IMG/VR virus record: IMGVR_UViG_3300028920_002943 | Span: 1 to 32,791 of that record | DNA length: 32,791 bases | Origin: a virus | Reading direction: 5' to 3' (one strand) | Part shown: positions 24,118 to 31,736 of the stretch, in pieces | Layout of the letters: each line of letters opens with the position of its first letter | Position numbering within the stretch: position 1 is the stretch's first letter | Notes under the pieces: generated by a model | The model's input: only the letters and a program-made list of their open reading frames with translations | Databases searched by the model: none | Told to the model about the DNA's origin: nothing | Translations under genes and position numbers: made by a program

Positions 24118-24385
24118 ACCGCCCTCGCTTTTTGTGTTTCAGCACGTCCGGCGTCAGCACCGACACGCACGTGCCGTCGCTCGGGTCCATGCTGATGATG
24201 ATCGCCAGTCCCGGATGCCAGTACAGACTCAACGTGTTGTATCGGGATCCGTCCGACAGTTTGAACCGCTTGCCGGTCTGCACCCGCACGCAGTCGGCCA
24301 GCAGCCCCTGTACGGTCTCCACCGTCGGGATACTGCCCACCCGACGCTTCCAGTTGTCGACGAAATGGTTCGAAAAATTGATCAT
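24107..24385 (-). CDS. Small protein of unknown function
   Basis: 92 residues, CGGAGG 10 bases before the ATG. MINFSNHFVDNWKRRVGSIP, a helix (TVETVQGLLADCVRV), then strands (YNTLSLYWHPGLAIIISMD, GTCVSVLTPDV). Appears folded and conserved in style. The upstream spacer is a heptad repeat. Family not recognised. Confidence 0.78.
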   Translation of the reverse strand: MINFSNHFVDNWKRRVGSIPTVETVQGLLADCVRVQTGKRFKLSDGSRYNTLSLYWHPGLAIIISMDPSDGTCVSVLTPDVLKHKKRGRYEF

Positions 24386-24404
24386 GTTACCTATGCCTCC
24401 GTTT

Positions 24405-24440
24405 CCGTTACTCAGTCCTCAGTCCTCATCACTCAGTCCT
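24405..24440 (-). repeat. Heptanucleotide tandem repeat, GGACTGA type
   Basis: Minus-strand units GGACTGA, GTGATGA, GGACTGA, GGACTGA, GTAACGG. The first two encode the last residues (RTE) and TGA stop of the 103-residue HTH gene; the rest fills the spacer before the next ribosome site. Confidence 0.85.
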
Positions 24441-24740
24441 GCGTTTACACTCCCGGCACGCCTTCCACAGCCATGCCCGCTGGGGGCTCGACACGGAAAA
24501 CGGCTTCTTTCGTTCGGCCGCGCACCGGCTGATCGGGATCTCGCCCAGCACCGGGCACATCACCGTGGCCGGATCGTACGCGTCGGTCACGGCCCGCATG
24601 ATCTGGTCCAGGCGTCCCCCGTAGGTGCCCTTGAGCACCTGGTTGACGGCAGACGGCGAATAGCCCAGCTCCCTGGCCACCGCCGCCTGCCCTTTGCCTG
24701 CCACTGCCTGTTTGAGCAGCGCCATCGGATCACTACTCAT
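24429..24740 (-). CDS. HTH DNA-binding protein with Cys-rich tail
   Basis: 103 residues, GGGAGG before the ATG and ATGA overlap with the previous gene. GQAAVARELGYSPSAVNQVL (about 17-36) is a Cro/lambda-type helix-turn-helix. A second part has CPVLGEIPISRC and ACREC, a possible zinc site. The same two-part layout is common in early regions of Mu-like phages. Likely a transcription regulator. Confidence 0.85.
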   Translation of the reverse strand: MSSDPMALLKQAVAGKGQAAVARELGYSPSAVNQVLKGTYGGRLDQIMRAVTDAYDPATVMCPVLGEIPISRCAAERKKPFSVSSPQRAWLWKACRECKRRTE

Positions 24741-25078
24741 CCGTCACCTCCCGTCTCGTCTGCCAGGGGCTCACACGGCTGCGCGATCGGCCGCCCGCAG
24801 CGTTCACAGCGCACCGGATAATCCGGCCCGATGTCGCGCACCAGCCGGAACGTCTGATACACGCCCCGGATGCCTTTGACGTAACTCCCGCACCGGGCCA
24901 CATACCCGTGGGTCTCCAGCGCCTGGACAAACTTGCGCGCGTTGCAGTACTTCGCCTCGGCCGTCCGGCACAGGTCCGGCAGCTGAAACCGGCGCAGAAT
25001 GCGCATGCTCTGCCACATCCGCCGCCGGCAGGTGTTCTGCTGTGGCCGTGCGGCCGTCATTCCCTTCTTTCCCGCCAT
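24737..25078 (-). CDS. Winged-helix-like protein with Cys pairs
   Basis: 113 residues, AAGGGA upstream of the ATG. Residues 25-85 (SMRILRRFQLPDLCRTA, ARKFVQALETHGYVARCG, GVYQTFRLVRDIGPDYP) fit a winged helix. CERCGRPIAQPC adds a C-x2-C type metal site. It follows the MuB-like gene directly. Probably a regulator or replication accessory; exact family unknown. Confidence 0.82.
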   Translation of the reverse strand: MAGKKGMTAARPQQNTCRRRMWQSMRILRRFQLPDLCRTAEAKYCNARKFVQALETHGYVARCGSYVKGIRGVYQTFRLVRDIGPDYPVRCERCGRPIAQPCEPLADETGGDG

Positions 25079-25080
25079 TG

Positions 25081-25809
25081 TTACTGATCCCTTCTGTTAC
25101 GTTTAAACCGCGGCTGATCGAAAAACAGCGGCCGGTTGCCCCAGTCTTTGAGCGTGACCGTATCCAGCGTATTGAGTACGCCGAACTGCTCCACCCGGGC
25201 CAGGGCCGTCACCATTCGCCCGATGTTGCTCCGGGCCGCCTCCAGCACATGGCCCAGCAGATCATCGGCCACCTCGACTTCGCACACGGTATCGGCCAGC
25301 ACACGGGCGTCACTGGCGTCGATGCCGTCAAACTCGACCCACTGCGTGATCCGGCGGGCGAACTTGCCCCGCTGCTGGATCTTTCGGGCGAACTTCTCCA
25401 TGCCGATCAGCACCACCGACGAGCCGGTGATATCGTAAATATCGCGCAGGGCATCGAGCATCTGCGCGCTCTCGAACAGATAATCGGCCTCGTCGATAAA
25501 GATCACGCGCGGACGCTCCATCAGCCGCCGACCGGCCGCCTCGATCATCGGCGCCCGCCGCCGCATCGGCTCCATCCCCAGTTCCACCATCATCGCCCCC
25601 AGCATGCTGGTGACCGTCCAGCAGGCGTTGGCCCGCAAAAAAATGCCGTCCAGCACGTTGGACGCATAGGCCACGCAGGTGCTCTTGCCCTCGCCGGGAA
25701 GCCCCCACAGAAGCCCCATGCCCTCGACGCCCCGGGGCCGGTCCATCAGGTCCCGAACCGCCGCCAGCATCCGTCTTACGTTCTTGGTCATTGCCATCTC
25801 ATACCTCAT
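25081..25809 (-). CDS. B: MuB-like transposition ATPase (AAA+)
   Basis: 242 residues, AAGGAGG 5 bases before the ATG. Walker A GLPGEGKS (36-43), Walker B VIFIDEAD (102-109) and a sensor-like GSSVVLIGMEKF place it in the MuB/TniB AAA+ group. It binds target DNA, activates the transposase and gives target immunity. It lacks the N-terminal helix-turn-helix domain of Mu B (about 312 residues) and starts directly at the ATPase. It follows the transposase, separated by a heptad repeat. Confidence 0.93.
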   Translation of the reverse strand: MRYEMAMTKNVRRMLAAVRDLMDRPRGVEGMGLLWGLPGEGKSTCVAYASNVLDGIFLRANACWTVTSMLGAMMVELGMEPMRRRAPMIEAAGRRLMERPRVIFIDEADYLFESAQMLDALRDIYDITGSSVVLIGMEKFARKIQQRGKFARRITQWVEFDGIDASDARVLADTVCEVEVADDLLGHVLEAARSNIGRMVTALARVEQFGVLNTLDTVTLKDWGNRPLFFDQPRFKRNRRDQ

Positions 25810-25830
25810 CCAAACCTCCTTCCGTCTGAT

Positions 25831-25885
25831 TTACCGTCTACTGCTTACTTCCTACTGCTTACTGCTTACTTCCTACTTCCTACGG
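25831..25885 (-). repeat. Heptanucleotide tandem repeat, AAGTAAG/CAGTAGG type
   Basis: The longest array: minus-strand units CCGTAGG, AAGTAGG, AAGTAAG, CAGTAAG, CAGTAGG, AAGTAAG, CAGTAGA, CGGTAAA. The first units encode the last residues and TAA stop of the transposase (25866); the array ends just before the MuB ribosome site. Every unit has TAG or TAA, so all three frames are closed. Confidence 0.9.
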
Positions 25886-28037
25886 CTTCCCCCGTCTCCA
25901 GATACCGCTCATACGCGGCCATCCACGTCCGGTCGGCCGTCGCCACGGGGCGTCCGGCCTCCACATCCTCGAGCAGGTACTCATATTTTTCATGCTCGGT
26001 GGCCGGCAGCGGCCGCGCTTTTTCATCGGCCAGGCGGATCACCTCGGCCGCCCGCGCGTCCTGATCGTCCGTGATCCCGATCGGATCGGTACCGGCACCG
26101 GCCGCGTCCATGGCTGCCACGGCTTTGGCCGCTTCGTCCATGGCATCGGTGGTGTAATCGACGCTCGGTTTCGGCATTTCGGTCACGTTGGAAAGCTTCC
26201 GCTTGTGATGGGCCAGAATTTCGGCGCCGATGGTGCGCGTCTGCATCTCGGCCGCCTGTTTTTTCAGCCGCTTTCGGCCTTCGGTATACACCTGTGTCTG
26301 CTTGCGTTTGGCCTTGGCCGCCAGCTCGGCCCGGTCGATGCCCTTCCTCTCCGGATCCACGGCCCGGCACAGAAACTCGCCGCTCGACAGGTAGCAGTAC
26401 ACCACCCCGAAATCGGTCGGGTCGCAGAACACCTGCACGGTGTCCGCTTCGTGGCCGATCATGTCCATGGAATAGTAACAGCCGCGGTCCACCTGGACGC
26501 CTTCCTTGCCGATGATGCGCCGGCCGCCGTCCCCGGGCGCGGCATACAGCAGCACGTCCAGCGCCCGTTCGTCCGTGATCCGCCGGACCGGCGCCGTCCA
26601 TTCGCGCACCATCTGCATCGGGGTCTTGCCGCCCAGTCCCCTGTGCCCCTGGTGATGGTACATGGCCTCGCACCAGTCGTCGCAGATCTGCTGGAACTCG
26701 GCCGCCGTCATCCGGATCTCGATCGGGTCCTGCCCCTGCTTGAGCAGCCGTTGGGCAAAGGTCCGGCGGGCCTCGATGGCCTTGCGATCGTTGATGTTGT
26801 GGCCCACGTAGCCGGGCAGCAGCTCGCAGAGGTCATGGGCGAACGTGCGGAAAAACCGTTCGATATGCGGCTTTTGTTCCGGTGAAAACGGTGTGCACAG
26901 CCGCTGTTCGATCTCCAGTGACGTAAACACCCGCACCAGGTGCCGGGAGACGTAATCCGAACCGTTGTCGGTCTTGACGGTCTCGGGCACGCCCCAGTCC
27001 AGCAGCGCCCGGCGCGTCAGGCCCGCCACCGCCTCGGCCCTGGCCGTGGGCGATATCAGCATTTTGGCGCGCCGCGTATAGAGGTCGATCACCCCGGTGA
27101 TGCAGTGCCGGCCGTCGACCAGCATCACGTCCGTGGGCGTGCCGTCAAACTCCCACATCTGGTTGAGGCGCTCGATCTGCGCGGAGGCGCTGCCCACCGC
27201 GAGCATCGCCCGGTTTTTCCATTCATCCGGATTTTTGATAAACAGCAGCAGCCCCTGGTGCTCGGCTTTCCATTTGGCCACATACCGCCGGATAGATGAC
27301 GGATGCGGGATCGTCTGCCCGTCGTAGCGGGCTTCAAGCCCCTTTCGGATGTGCGGGATGGACGCATGCGGAAAATCGGTCAGCATCGCCTGGATAAAGG
27401 CCTGCATGTGCTCGGGGATGCTGCAGGCGGTGTTGACCGTATATCTGGATGCCAGGCCCGCCATGCCGAACGCGTCAAAGGCCTCCTGCCACCGGCGCAT
27501 TGTAGACCAGGAAAGGCTGGGCCGCCCCCCGCGGGATGCCACAAGCCCGATCACCTCGGCAGTCAGCGGTATCGCCCCCCCGACCAGCTCCCGGCAGAAG
27601 ACCTCCGTGCCCCGCTTGAGCGGCAGGCCGGTCGCCTTCAAAAAACCGTCCCTGGCCTGCAGGATCTCAAACCGTGCCTCCGCCTCTCGTTTTCGGGCCT
27701 CAGGCAGGGCCGCATAATCCTTCAGGCCCTGCTCCTTGGCCCGCTGCCGGGCCTCGATGGCGGTCAGTTTTTCATCCGCCAGGGCCTCGCCCCGCAGCTG
27801 TCCGGCCTCGGCAGAGGCCCCCGGTGCGGCCGCCATCTTTCCGGCCTCAGACAATTTCAACGCCAGCTCGCCCCGGACCGCTCTCGGCAGCAGGGACGTA
27901 ACGAATACGGCTTTACGCCCGCCGCGGCACGCCGTCGATATCCGGCCCCATCCTTCATCTGTCGCCCGCTGCTGCACGGCCCGGCGTGAGATGCCGAGCG
28001 TTTGGCTGATCTGATCCGCTGTCCATTCCGCTTGCAT
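25866..28037 (-). CDS. A: DDE transposase, MuA-like
   Basis: 723 residues, AGGAGG 7 bases before the ATG. Residues 1-50 form the Mu-type winged helix (AEWTADQISQTLGISRRAVQ). The catalytic core has D298 in WEFDGTPTD, D357 in VKTDNGSDY and E393 in KPHIERFF, giving exact DD35E spacing. A beta-barrel domain and charged C-terminus (KRKQTQVYTEGRKRLKKQ region) follow, the latter fitting MuB contact. It integrates and replicates the phage by transposition. Confidence 0.96.
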   Translation of the reverse strand: MQAEWTADQISQTLGISRRAVQQRATDEGWGRISTACRGGRKAVFVTSLLPRAVRGELALKLSEAGKMAAAPGASAEAGQLRGEALADEKLTAIEARQRAKEQGLKDYAALPEARKREAEARFEILQARDGFLKATGLPLKRGTEVFCRELVGGAIPLTAEVIGLVASRGGRPSLSWSTMRRWQEAFDAFGMAGLASRYTVNTACSIPEHMQAFIQAMLTDFPHASIPHIRKGLEARYDGQTIPHPSSIRRYVAKWKAEHQGLLLFIKNPDEWKNRAMLAVGSASAQIERLNQMWEFDGTPTDVMLVDGRHCITGVIDLYTRRAKMLISPTARAEAVAGLTRRALLDWGVPETVKTDNGSDYVSRHLVRVFTSLEIEQRLCTPFSPEQKPHIERFFRTFAHDLCELLPGYVGHNINDRKAIEARRTFAQRLLKQGQDPIEIRMTAAEFQQICDDWCEAMYHHQGHRGLGGKTPMQMVREWTAPVRRITDERALDVLLYAAPGDGGRRIIGKEGVQVDRGCYYSMDMIGHEADTVQVFCDPTDFGVVYCYLSSGEFLCRAVDPERKGIDRAELAAKAKRKQTQVYTEGRKRLKKQAAEMQTRTIGAEILAHHKRKLSNVTEMPKPSVDYTTDAMDEAAKAVAAMDAAGAGTDPIGITDDQDARAAEVIRLADEKARPLPATEHEKYEYLLEDVEAGRPVATADRTWMAAYERYLETGEAVGSRK

Positions 28038-28040
28038 GGG

Positions 28041-29009
28041 TTATCCTCCTATGGCCATGGGATCGGCCAGCAGCCGCCGCCACTCATCGTTCAGGGCCTT
28101 TTTCGTGGGGTAGGGGCCGCCGTGCTTTCGCCAGCCGCCCGAGTGCGACAGGTGCACGATTTCGCGTGAATACTCATGTTTCCGGTACACCGAAAACCCC
28201 GCGTTCAGCAGCTTCACTGAATCAGAACCCGAATACATCAGATGCTCGCCCAGGATATTTTCTATCATCCGGAAACTGGCGTCCTCCCGCCCGTCACCGG
28301 CCACCGCCTGCAGCATCCCCACCAGGTAGCGCGTCACCGTCTCCTTGCTCGTGTGCTTCCAGTCATCGTCCCTGGCAAATGATACCTGCTCGAGCGCCGC
28401 GTCAAAGGCCGCCTTGAACTCGGCATCGATCCGCTCCTTGTCGGTGGGCGTTCGGGTTTTTTTGATCGCCTGTTTGATCTGCTCGACCGAATAATCCTTG
28501 GCCGTTTTTTTAAGGAGGGAGGCCGTGATCCGGCCGCCCGGCGCTGTATCGAGCGCCTTCTGCCAGACCACAGCCTGTTTTTCGGGGTCCAGGGGGGCCA
28601 GGACACGCGCCTGGCGTTCGTTGGCGGGAAGACAGAAGGCGGGGATATCGTCGGGTTGTGCGCCATCGCTTTCATCTGAATCGATTTCATTTTGTCTACC
28701 ATGGTAGACATTTTGAAACCGGCCTTTGATGTTATCCACAACGTCAGTAGCATCGATAAGCTGATATGCCCTTGGCCTGGCGATTTCGAACACCTCTTTG
28801 ACATAATGATCAAACGTATCATGACTGGTCCGGTAAAGCTTTGCATCCCGGATCTCGCGCAAAGCGCAGCCCACCTCGTAAAATGCCCGGAAGTTTTTCC
28901 GGATCACGGCCTCCAGCTCGTCGAGCCGGTGGGCCTCCCGCACCGACAGCGCGTTCGGATGACCGGCCGGTGCCGGAAACGTCTCGTTGAATGGGATAAT
29001 ATCCGTCAT
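28041..29009 (-). CDS. Early DNA-binding-like protein upstream of the transposase
   Basis: 322 residues, ATGA overlap with the previous gene. Residues about 25-95 (RLDELEAVIRKNFRAFYEVG, ALREIRDAKLY, FDHYVKEVFEIARPRAYQLI) form a helical module seen in plasmid and phage DNA-binding proteins, with a helix-turn-helix around ARPRAYQLIDA. The remainder is helical and charged. Immediate neighbour of transposase A; may act in replication or regulation. Precise family unknown. Confidence 0.82.
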   Translation of the reverse strand: MTDIIPFNETFPAPAGHPNALSVREAHRLDELEAVIRKNFRAFYEVGCALREIRDAKLYRTSHDTFDHYVKEVFEIARPRAYQLIDATDVVDNIKGRFQNVYHGRQNEIDSDESDGAQPDDIPAFCLPANERQARVLAPLDPEKQAVVWQKALDTAPGGRITASLLKKTAKDYSVEQIKQAIKKTRTPTDKERIDAEFKAAFDAALEQVSFARDDDWKHTSKETVTRYLVGMLQAVAGDGREDASFRMIENILGEHLMYSGSDSVKLLNAGFSVYRKHEYSREIVHLSHSGGWRKHGGPYPTKKALNDEWRRLLADPMAIGG

Positions 29010-29275
29010 ATCGAACTTCCTTTCATCACCTGTTGGATGCGCGGGGCGTCGATTCCCAGCCGGCCGGCCATCTCCTCGACCACCTCCGCGCCGAAGTCGG
29101 AAAACGCCGTAAAATCCACCCGGAGTCGGGGGGGCTCGCCGGGTGTGCGCCTGCCCACCAGCACGATCCGCCCGGCCGCCACGTCCTGCTCTATGTCCGG
29201 TTCCACTATGCCGGCCGCTGCCGTCTGCCGTTTCTTCATTCTCAGTGTCTGTTTCCGTCCCTGTCTGCGTCCCAT
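29006..29275 (-). CDS. Small basic protein, unknown
   Basis: 89 residues, AAGGAGG before the ATG. Very basic N-terminus (MGRRQGRKQTLRMKKRQ), then VEPDIEQDVAAGRIVLVGRR and a helical C-terminus. Coupled to the next gene by ATGA. Function unknown. Confidence 0.78.
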   Translation of the reverse strand: MGRRQGRKQTLRMKKRQTAAAGIVEPDIEQDVAAGRIVLVGRRTPGEPPRLRVDFTAFSDFGAEVVEEMAGRLGIDAPRIQQVMKGSSI

Positions 29276-29301
29276 AAAACGCCTCCTTCTTGTTGCTGTT
29301 G

Positions 29302-29829
29302 CTACTTCTTGAGTTCTTTTTTCAGCCGCCGCATTTCGGCGATGTTTTCCTCGAGTTTTCCAAGATTCAGTTGGCGCAGTTCCTCACCCGTTGCGACACG
29401 CGCCCCTTCCGGCGCCACGAGAGTGGACGCCGGCTCCAGGGATCGGGTGACCCGGTGAATCGCGTACAGGTAATAGGCCGGGATGGGATAGTCTGCGGGT
29501 TTGCTTAAATAGTTGTTGAACATGTGGATCGTCAGGGGCCGGCGGCAGGTGGGCGGGTCCGCCTGGGCCCCGGCCTCGGTGCGGCCGAAATAGGCGTTGA
29601 CCGCGTCCACCACCTGGTCGCGCGACTTGCCGCTGGCCCGGATCGCGCGCTTGATTGCGGCCGCAATCTCGATGCACGCTTCAAATTCGCACTCGATCCG
29701 GTGCGGACGTTTCGGACCGGCCGCAATCGCCCCCTGTATCTGGCTGGTGGCCTCGATGTACCGGTCCAGTTTCTTTTCGAACGTAAAATCAAACTGCATC
29801 TGACGGGAATCTTTTTTACTTTTTGCCAT
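29302..29829 (-). CDS. Early-region protein of unknown function
   Basis: 175 residues, AAGGAAAA site. MQFDFTFEKKLDRYIEATSQ, then FEACIEIAAAIKRAIRASGKSRDQVVDAVNAYFG (two pieces about 48-82) and LTIHMFNNYLSKPADYPIPAYYLYAI-type segment: helical, with an HTH-like portion around SRDQVVDAVNAYFG. The C-terminus is a coiled coil ending RLKKELKK. First gene after the ner operator-like spacer. Probably DNA binding. Confidence 0.8.
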   Translation of the reverse strand: MAKSKKDSRQMQFDFTFEKKLDRYIEATSQIQGAIAAGPKRPHRIECEFEACIEIAAAIKRAIRASGKSRDQVVDAVNAYFGRTEAGAQADPPTCRRPLTIHMFNNYLSKPADYPIPAYYLYAIHRVTRSLEPASTLVAPEGARVATGEELRQLNLGKLEENIAEMRRLKKELKK

Positions 29830-29856
29830 TGCGTTTTCCTTCGTAATGACCTAAAA

Positions 29857-29898
29857 GTCTAGGTTAAAGTTATGTCTAAACGTTTTGAGGTGTTAGAC
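29857..29898. promoter_or_regulatory. Repeated GTCTA boxes between ner and the next gene (operator candidate)
   Basis: Within the 114-base spacer: GTCTA at 29857-29861, GTCTAA at 29874-29879, and its complement TTAGAC at 29893-29898, the last two forming an inverted repeat. A related element, GTTAACGTCTGAA, lies on the other side of ner at 30168-30180 and is close to the complement of TTAGACGTTGAC at 29893. Pattern fits binding sites for Ner or the repressor; no sure promoter boxes. Confidence 0.5.
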
Positions 29899-29943
29899 GT
29901 TGACCCCTTGGCGCCGGTAGGCGATAATGAGGAAGATTGCAGC

Positions 29944-30150
29944 TCAGCCGGCCTTCCGGTAATACTTCGGCCAGATCTCGGCCACGGGCTTGCCGATCAC
30001 GGCCGCAATCTTGTTCCGGACCGGCGCGGACACATCCCCGCGCCAGATCACGCAGTTGACAGTCGGGACGCTGACATGCAGCTCCCGGGCGATCTTCGTC
30101 TGGGAAGAGCCCGCCCGCTCGATCGCGTGTTTGATGTCTATAGGGTCCAT
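29944..30150 (-). CDS. ner: Ner-like early regulator
   Basis: 68 residues, AAAGGAG before the ATG. SQTKIARELHVSVPTVNCVI (16-35) is the helix-turn-helix and IWPKYY (59-64) matches the conserved WP-x-RY-like end of the Ner/Nlp family. Mu Ner shuts down early and repressor promoters during lytic growth. It is the first gene of the leftward early operon and diverges from the gene at 30192 with only 41 bases between starts. Confidence 0.9.
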   Translation of the reverse strand: MDPIDIKHAIERAGSSQTKIARELHVSVPTVNCVIWRGDVSAPVRNKIAAVIGKPVAEIWPKYYRKAG

Positions 30151-30191
30151 GGGATGCTCCTTTTTTTGTTAACGTCTGAATGGAGGTTGAG

Positions 30192-30638
30192 ATGATGCCG
30201 TTTCCGCTGAATTTCAAGCGCCACATCCGGGACAGTCGGGACGTTGAAACCGAGCTTCGCCGCTGTCTGACCGAATCGGATATACGGGCACTTCGCAATG
30301 ATTGCCGCACTTTGAGCCGATCTGACTGGCTATACTGGATATCGCTGCACGACGGGCTGATAGCCGCATTTCTCGCCTTGCCGCCCACGCTGCGCGCCGA
30401 TCACTCCGCATGGAATAAACCGCTGCTTCGATTCCGGCTGATACTGGCGGCCATCCAGCGGACCCGGCAGGCGCGCTCGGTGCTGCTGCACATCGACCGG
30501 CACTGCCTGTTTCCCTGGGCCGGCGGCTCCGCCCGGGATTTTGCCGTTCGGGCGGCCCAGGCGTTTGATGACATAGAGTTATATGGAGAATCAGAGTTAT
30601 GGCCGTTTGACGGCCCTGATCCGTTCCTGGATTCATAG
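30192..30638 (+). CDS. Unknown protein, divergent from ner
   Basis: 148 residues from the ATG at 30192, where GGAGG is 5 bases upstream; the ATG at 30180 is too close to any ribosome site. Begins MMPFPLNFKRHIRDSRDVET. Helical, Trp-rich, no motif recognised. It is in the location of the Mu repressor c (divergent from ner) but shows no clear helix-turn-helix. Confidence 0.72.
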   Translation: MMPFPLNFKRHIRDSRDVETELRRCLTESDIRALRNDCRTLSRSDWLYWISLHDGLIAAFLALPPTLRADHSAWNKPLLRFRLILAAIQRTRQARSVLLHIDRHCLFPWAGGSARDFAVRAAQAFDDIELYGESELWPFDGPDPFLDS

Positions 30639-31191
30639 GGTGGCTCCTTTGGTTGAAAAGATTATCGAAATTGTATCAAAGCGTGTTCTCGGAAACGTCG
30701 GCATCCTCCCGCTGCTGTCCGCCGTGGCAGCCTTCAGCGTCCTGGCGTTGACCAGCGCACTCAAGCAGGCGGCACTCGGCGCACTGCTCGTTTTCGGGAT
30801 CATAGGCATCGCAGAACATTTGTATCGGCAGGCCAACGCCAAGCATGTGAAGCTCATGAAACGTCTCGATGCCCGCAGGACCTATGATACGGAAACATTT
30901 CTTAAACTGGCGGACAGAATTTACGGGGTCAGGGGCTGGAAGCCGGAATATGAAGACATTACCGTCGGAGGATTCATATACCGCATCGTAAGTGCCGACA
31001 AGCCCGTCCCGATGAAGGCAATATCCGGGCCCCTGTGCCCCGGATGCGGAAAGAACCTGACAGTTTCCGTCGCATGGTTCTTCCCCTGTTTGATGCGGGT
31101 GGACTGTCTGTGCGGCTACCGCAGATCCCGCTTTGCGGATCCGGAAAAACTTTACCAGAAAGTCAGGAACTATTTTAATCTGCCTCGGTGA
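30583..31191 (+). CDS. Membrane protein with C-terminal zinc ribbon
   Basis: 202 residues, start uncertain: the ATG at 30583 overlaps the previous gene and has a poor ribosome site; a GTG at 30640 is an alternative. Two hydrophobic segments in about 40-80 (ILPLLSAVAAFSVLALTSAL, LGALLVFGIIGIAEHL). The cytoplasmic part ends with CPGCG and CLCGYRRSR, a zinc-ribbon-like set. Possibly a superinfection or defence-type cargo gene by location; no evidence of action. Confidence 0.68.
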   Translation: MENQSYGRLTALIRSWIHRVAPLVEKIIEIVSKRVLGNVGILPLLSAVAAFSVLALTSALKQAALGALLVFGIIGIAEHLYRQANAKHVKLMKRLDARRTYDTETFLKLADRIYGVRGWKPEYEDITVGGFIYRIVSADKPVPMKAISGPLCPGCGKNLTVSVAWFFPCLMRVDCLCGYRRSRFADPEKLYQKVRNYFNLPR

Positions 31192-31245
31192 ATGCGGCGT
31201 TTTTAAAGGCATGGTTTTAATCCTTTCAAACTTATGGAGGTTTCC

Positions 31246-31449
31246 ATGAAATTTACCGCTGTTTGTTCAAATCCGGACTGTAAATTTTCAAGGACTTACG
31301 GTCGCGATGACACCCTTGGCAAATTCTGCCCGATGTGCGCCAAGGAGCTGCTGTACAATTGCCCTGAGTGCAATGGACCGATCCAGACAAGGGGGGCCGT
31401 TCACTGTGAAGCTTGCGGCGCCCCCTTGAAGCCGGCGCCTACTGTTTAG
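31246..31449 (+). CDS. Double zinc-ribbon protein
   Basis: 67 residues from the ATG at 31246, GGAGG 5 bases upstream. Four cysteine pairs (CSNPDC, CPMC, CPEC, CEAC) make two zinc ribbons. Ends overlapping by 11 bases with the convergent gene on the other strand. Function unknown; such small ribbons often bind proteins or nucleic acid. Confidence 0.82.
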   Translation: MKFTAVCSNPDCKFSRTYGRDDTLGKFCPMCAKELLYNCPECNGPIQTRGAVHCEACGAPLKPAPTV

Positions 31450-31627
31450 CACCGCAGTACACGCAATATTTGGTCTGGCGGTCAAACAGCCCGACCTTCC
31501 CGCAGCATTCCAGGCGGCTCTGATAAGGCCGCAGGTCAGTGGCGCACTGGGTGCAGAAGTTGGCGTCGGTATCCAGGTCTTTGTTGCCGCAGGTCGGACA
31601 TTCGGTGATAATCGTCATCTTTGTCAT
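31439..31627 (-). CDS. Double zinc-ribbon protein, convergent
   Basis: 62 residues, AAGGAG 9 bases before the ATG. Cysteine pairs CPTC, CTQC, then ECC and CVYC give two zinc ribbons. Opposite orientation to the surrounding genes and tail-to-tail with another zinc-ribbon gene. Shares a promoter region with the divergent CI-like repressor. Function unknown. Confidence 0.8.
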   Translation of the reverse strand: MTKMTIITECPTCGNKDLDTDANFCTQCATDLRPYQSRLECCGKVGLFDRQTKYCVYCGAKQ

Positions 31628-31682
31628 AATTGGGTTCTCCTTTTGGGTTGAGTTGTTCTTAAAAGTTAGGCTGAATTATTAG

Positions 31683-31733
31683 TTTAGTTATTTTAATATT
31701 ATCAATTTAGTTATTCGTCAATAAGAAAATAAC
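31683..31733. promoter_or_regulatory. AT-rich divergent promoter/operator candidate
   Basis: The 109-base spacer between the minus zinc-ribbon gene and the CI-like gene is very AT-rich. TTTAGTTATT occurs twice, at 31683 and 31706 (23 bases apart), with the complementary AATAAC at 31728-31733. Spacing of about two helical turns suits a repressor that controls its own promoter. TAATAT at about 31694 may be a -10 element. Confidence 0.5.
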
Positions 31734-31736
31734 AAA

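Noticed and set aside
7209-25885. Heptanucleotide arrays as CRISPR
   Set aside because: Units are contiguous 7-mers without spacers and no cas genes are present.
29287-29304. Seventh heptad array after the 175-residue gene
   Set aside because: AGTAGCA/ACAGCAA/CAAGAAG units are too divergent to call.
29872-30195. Plus-strand open frame beginning MSKRFEVLDVDP
   Set aside because: It lies across ner in antisense, has no ribosome site and loses protein-like composition after 30 residues.
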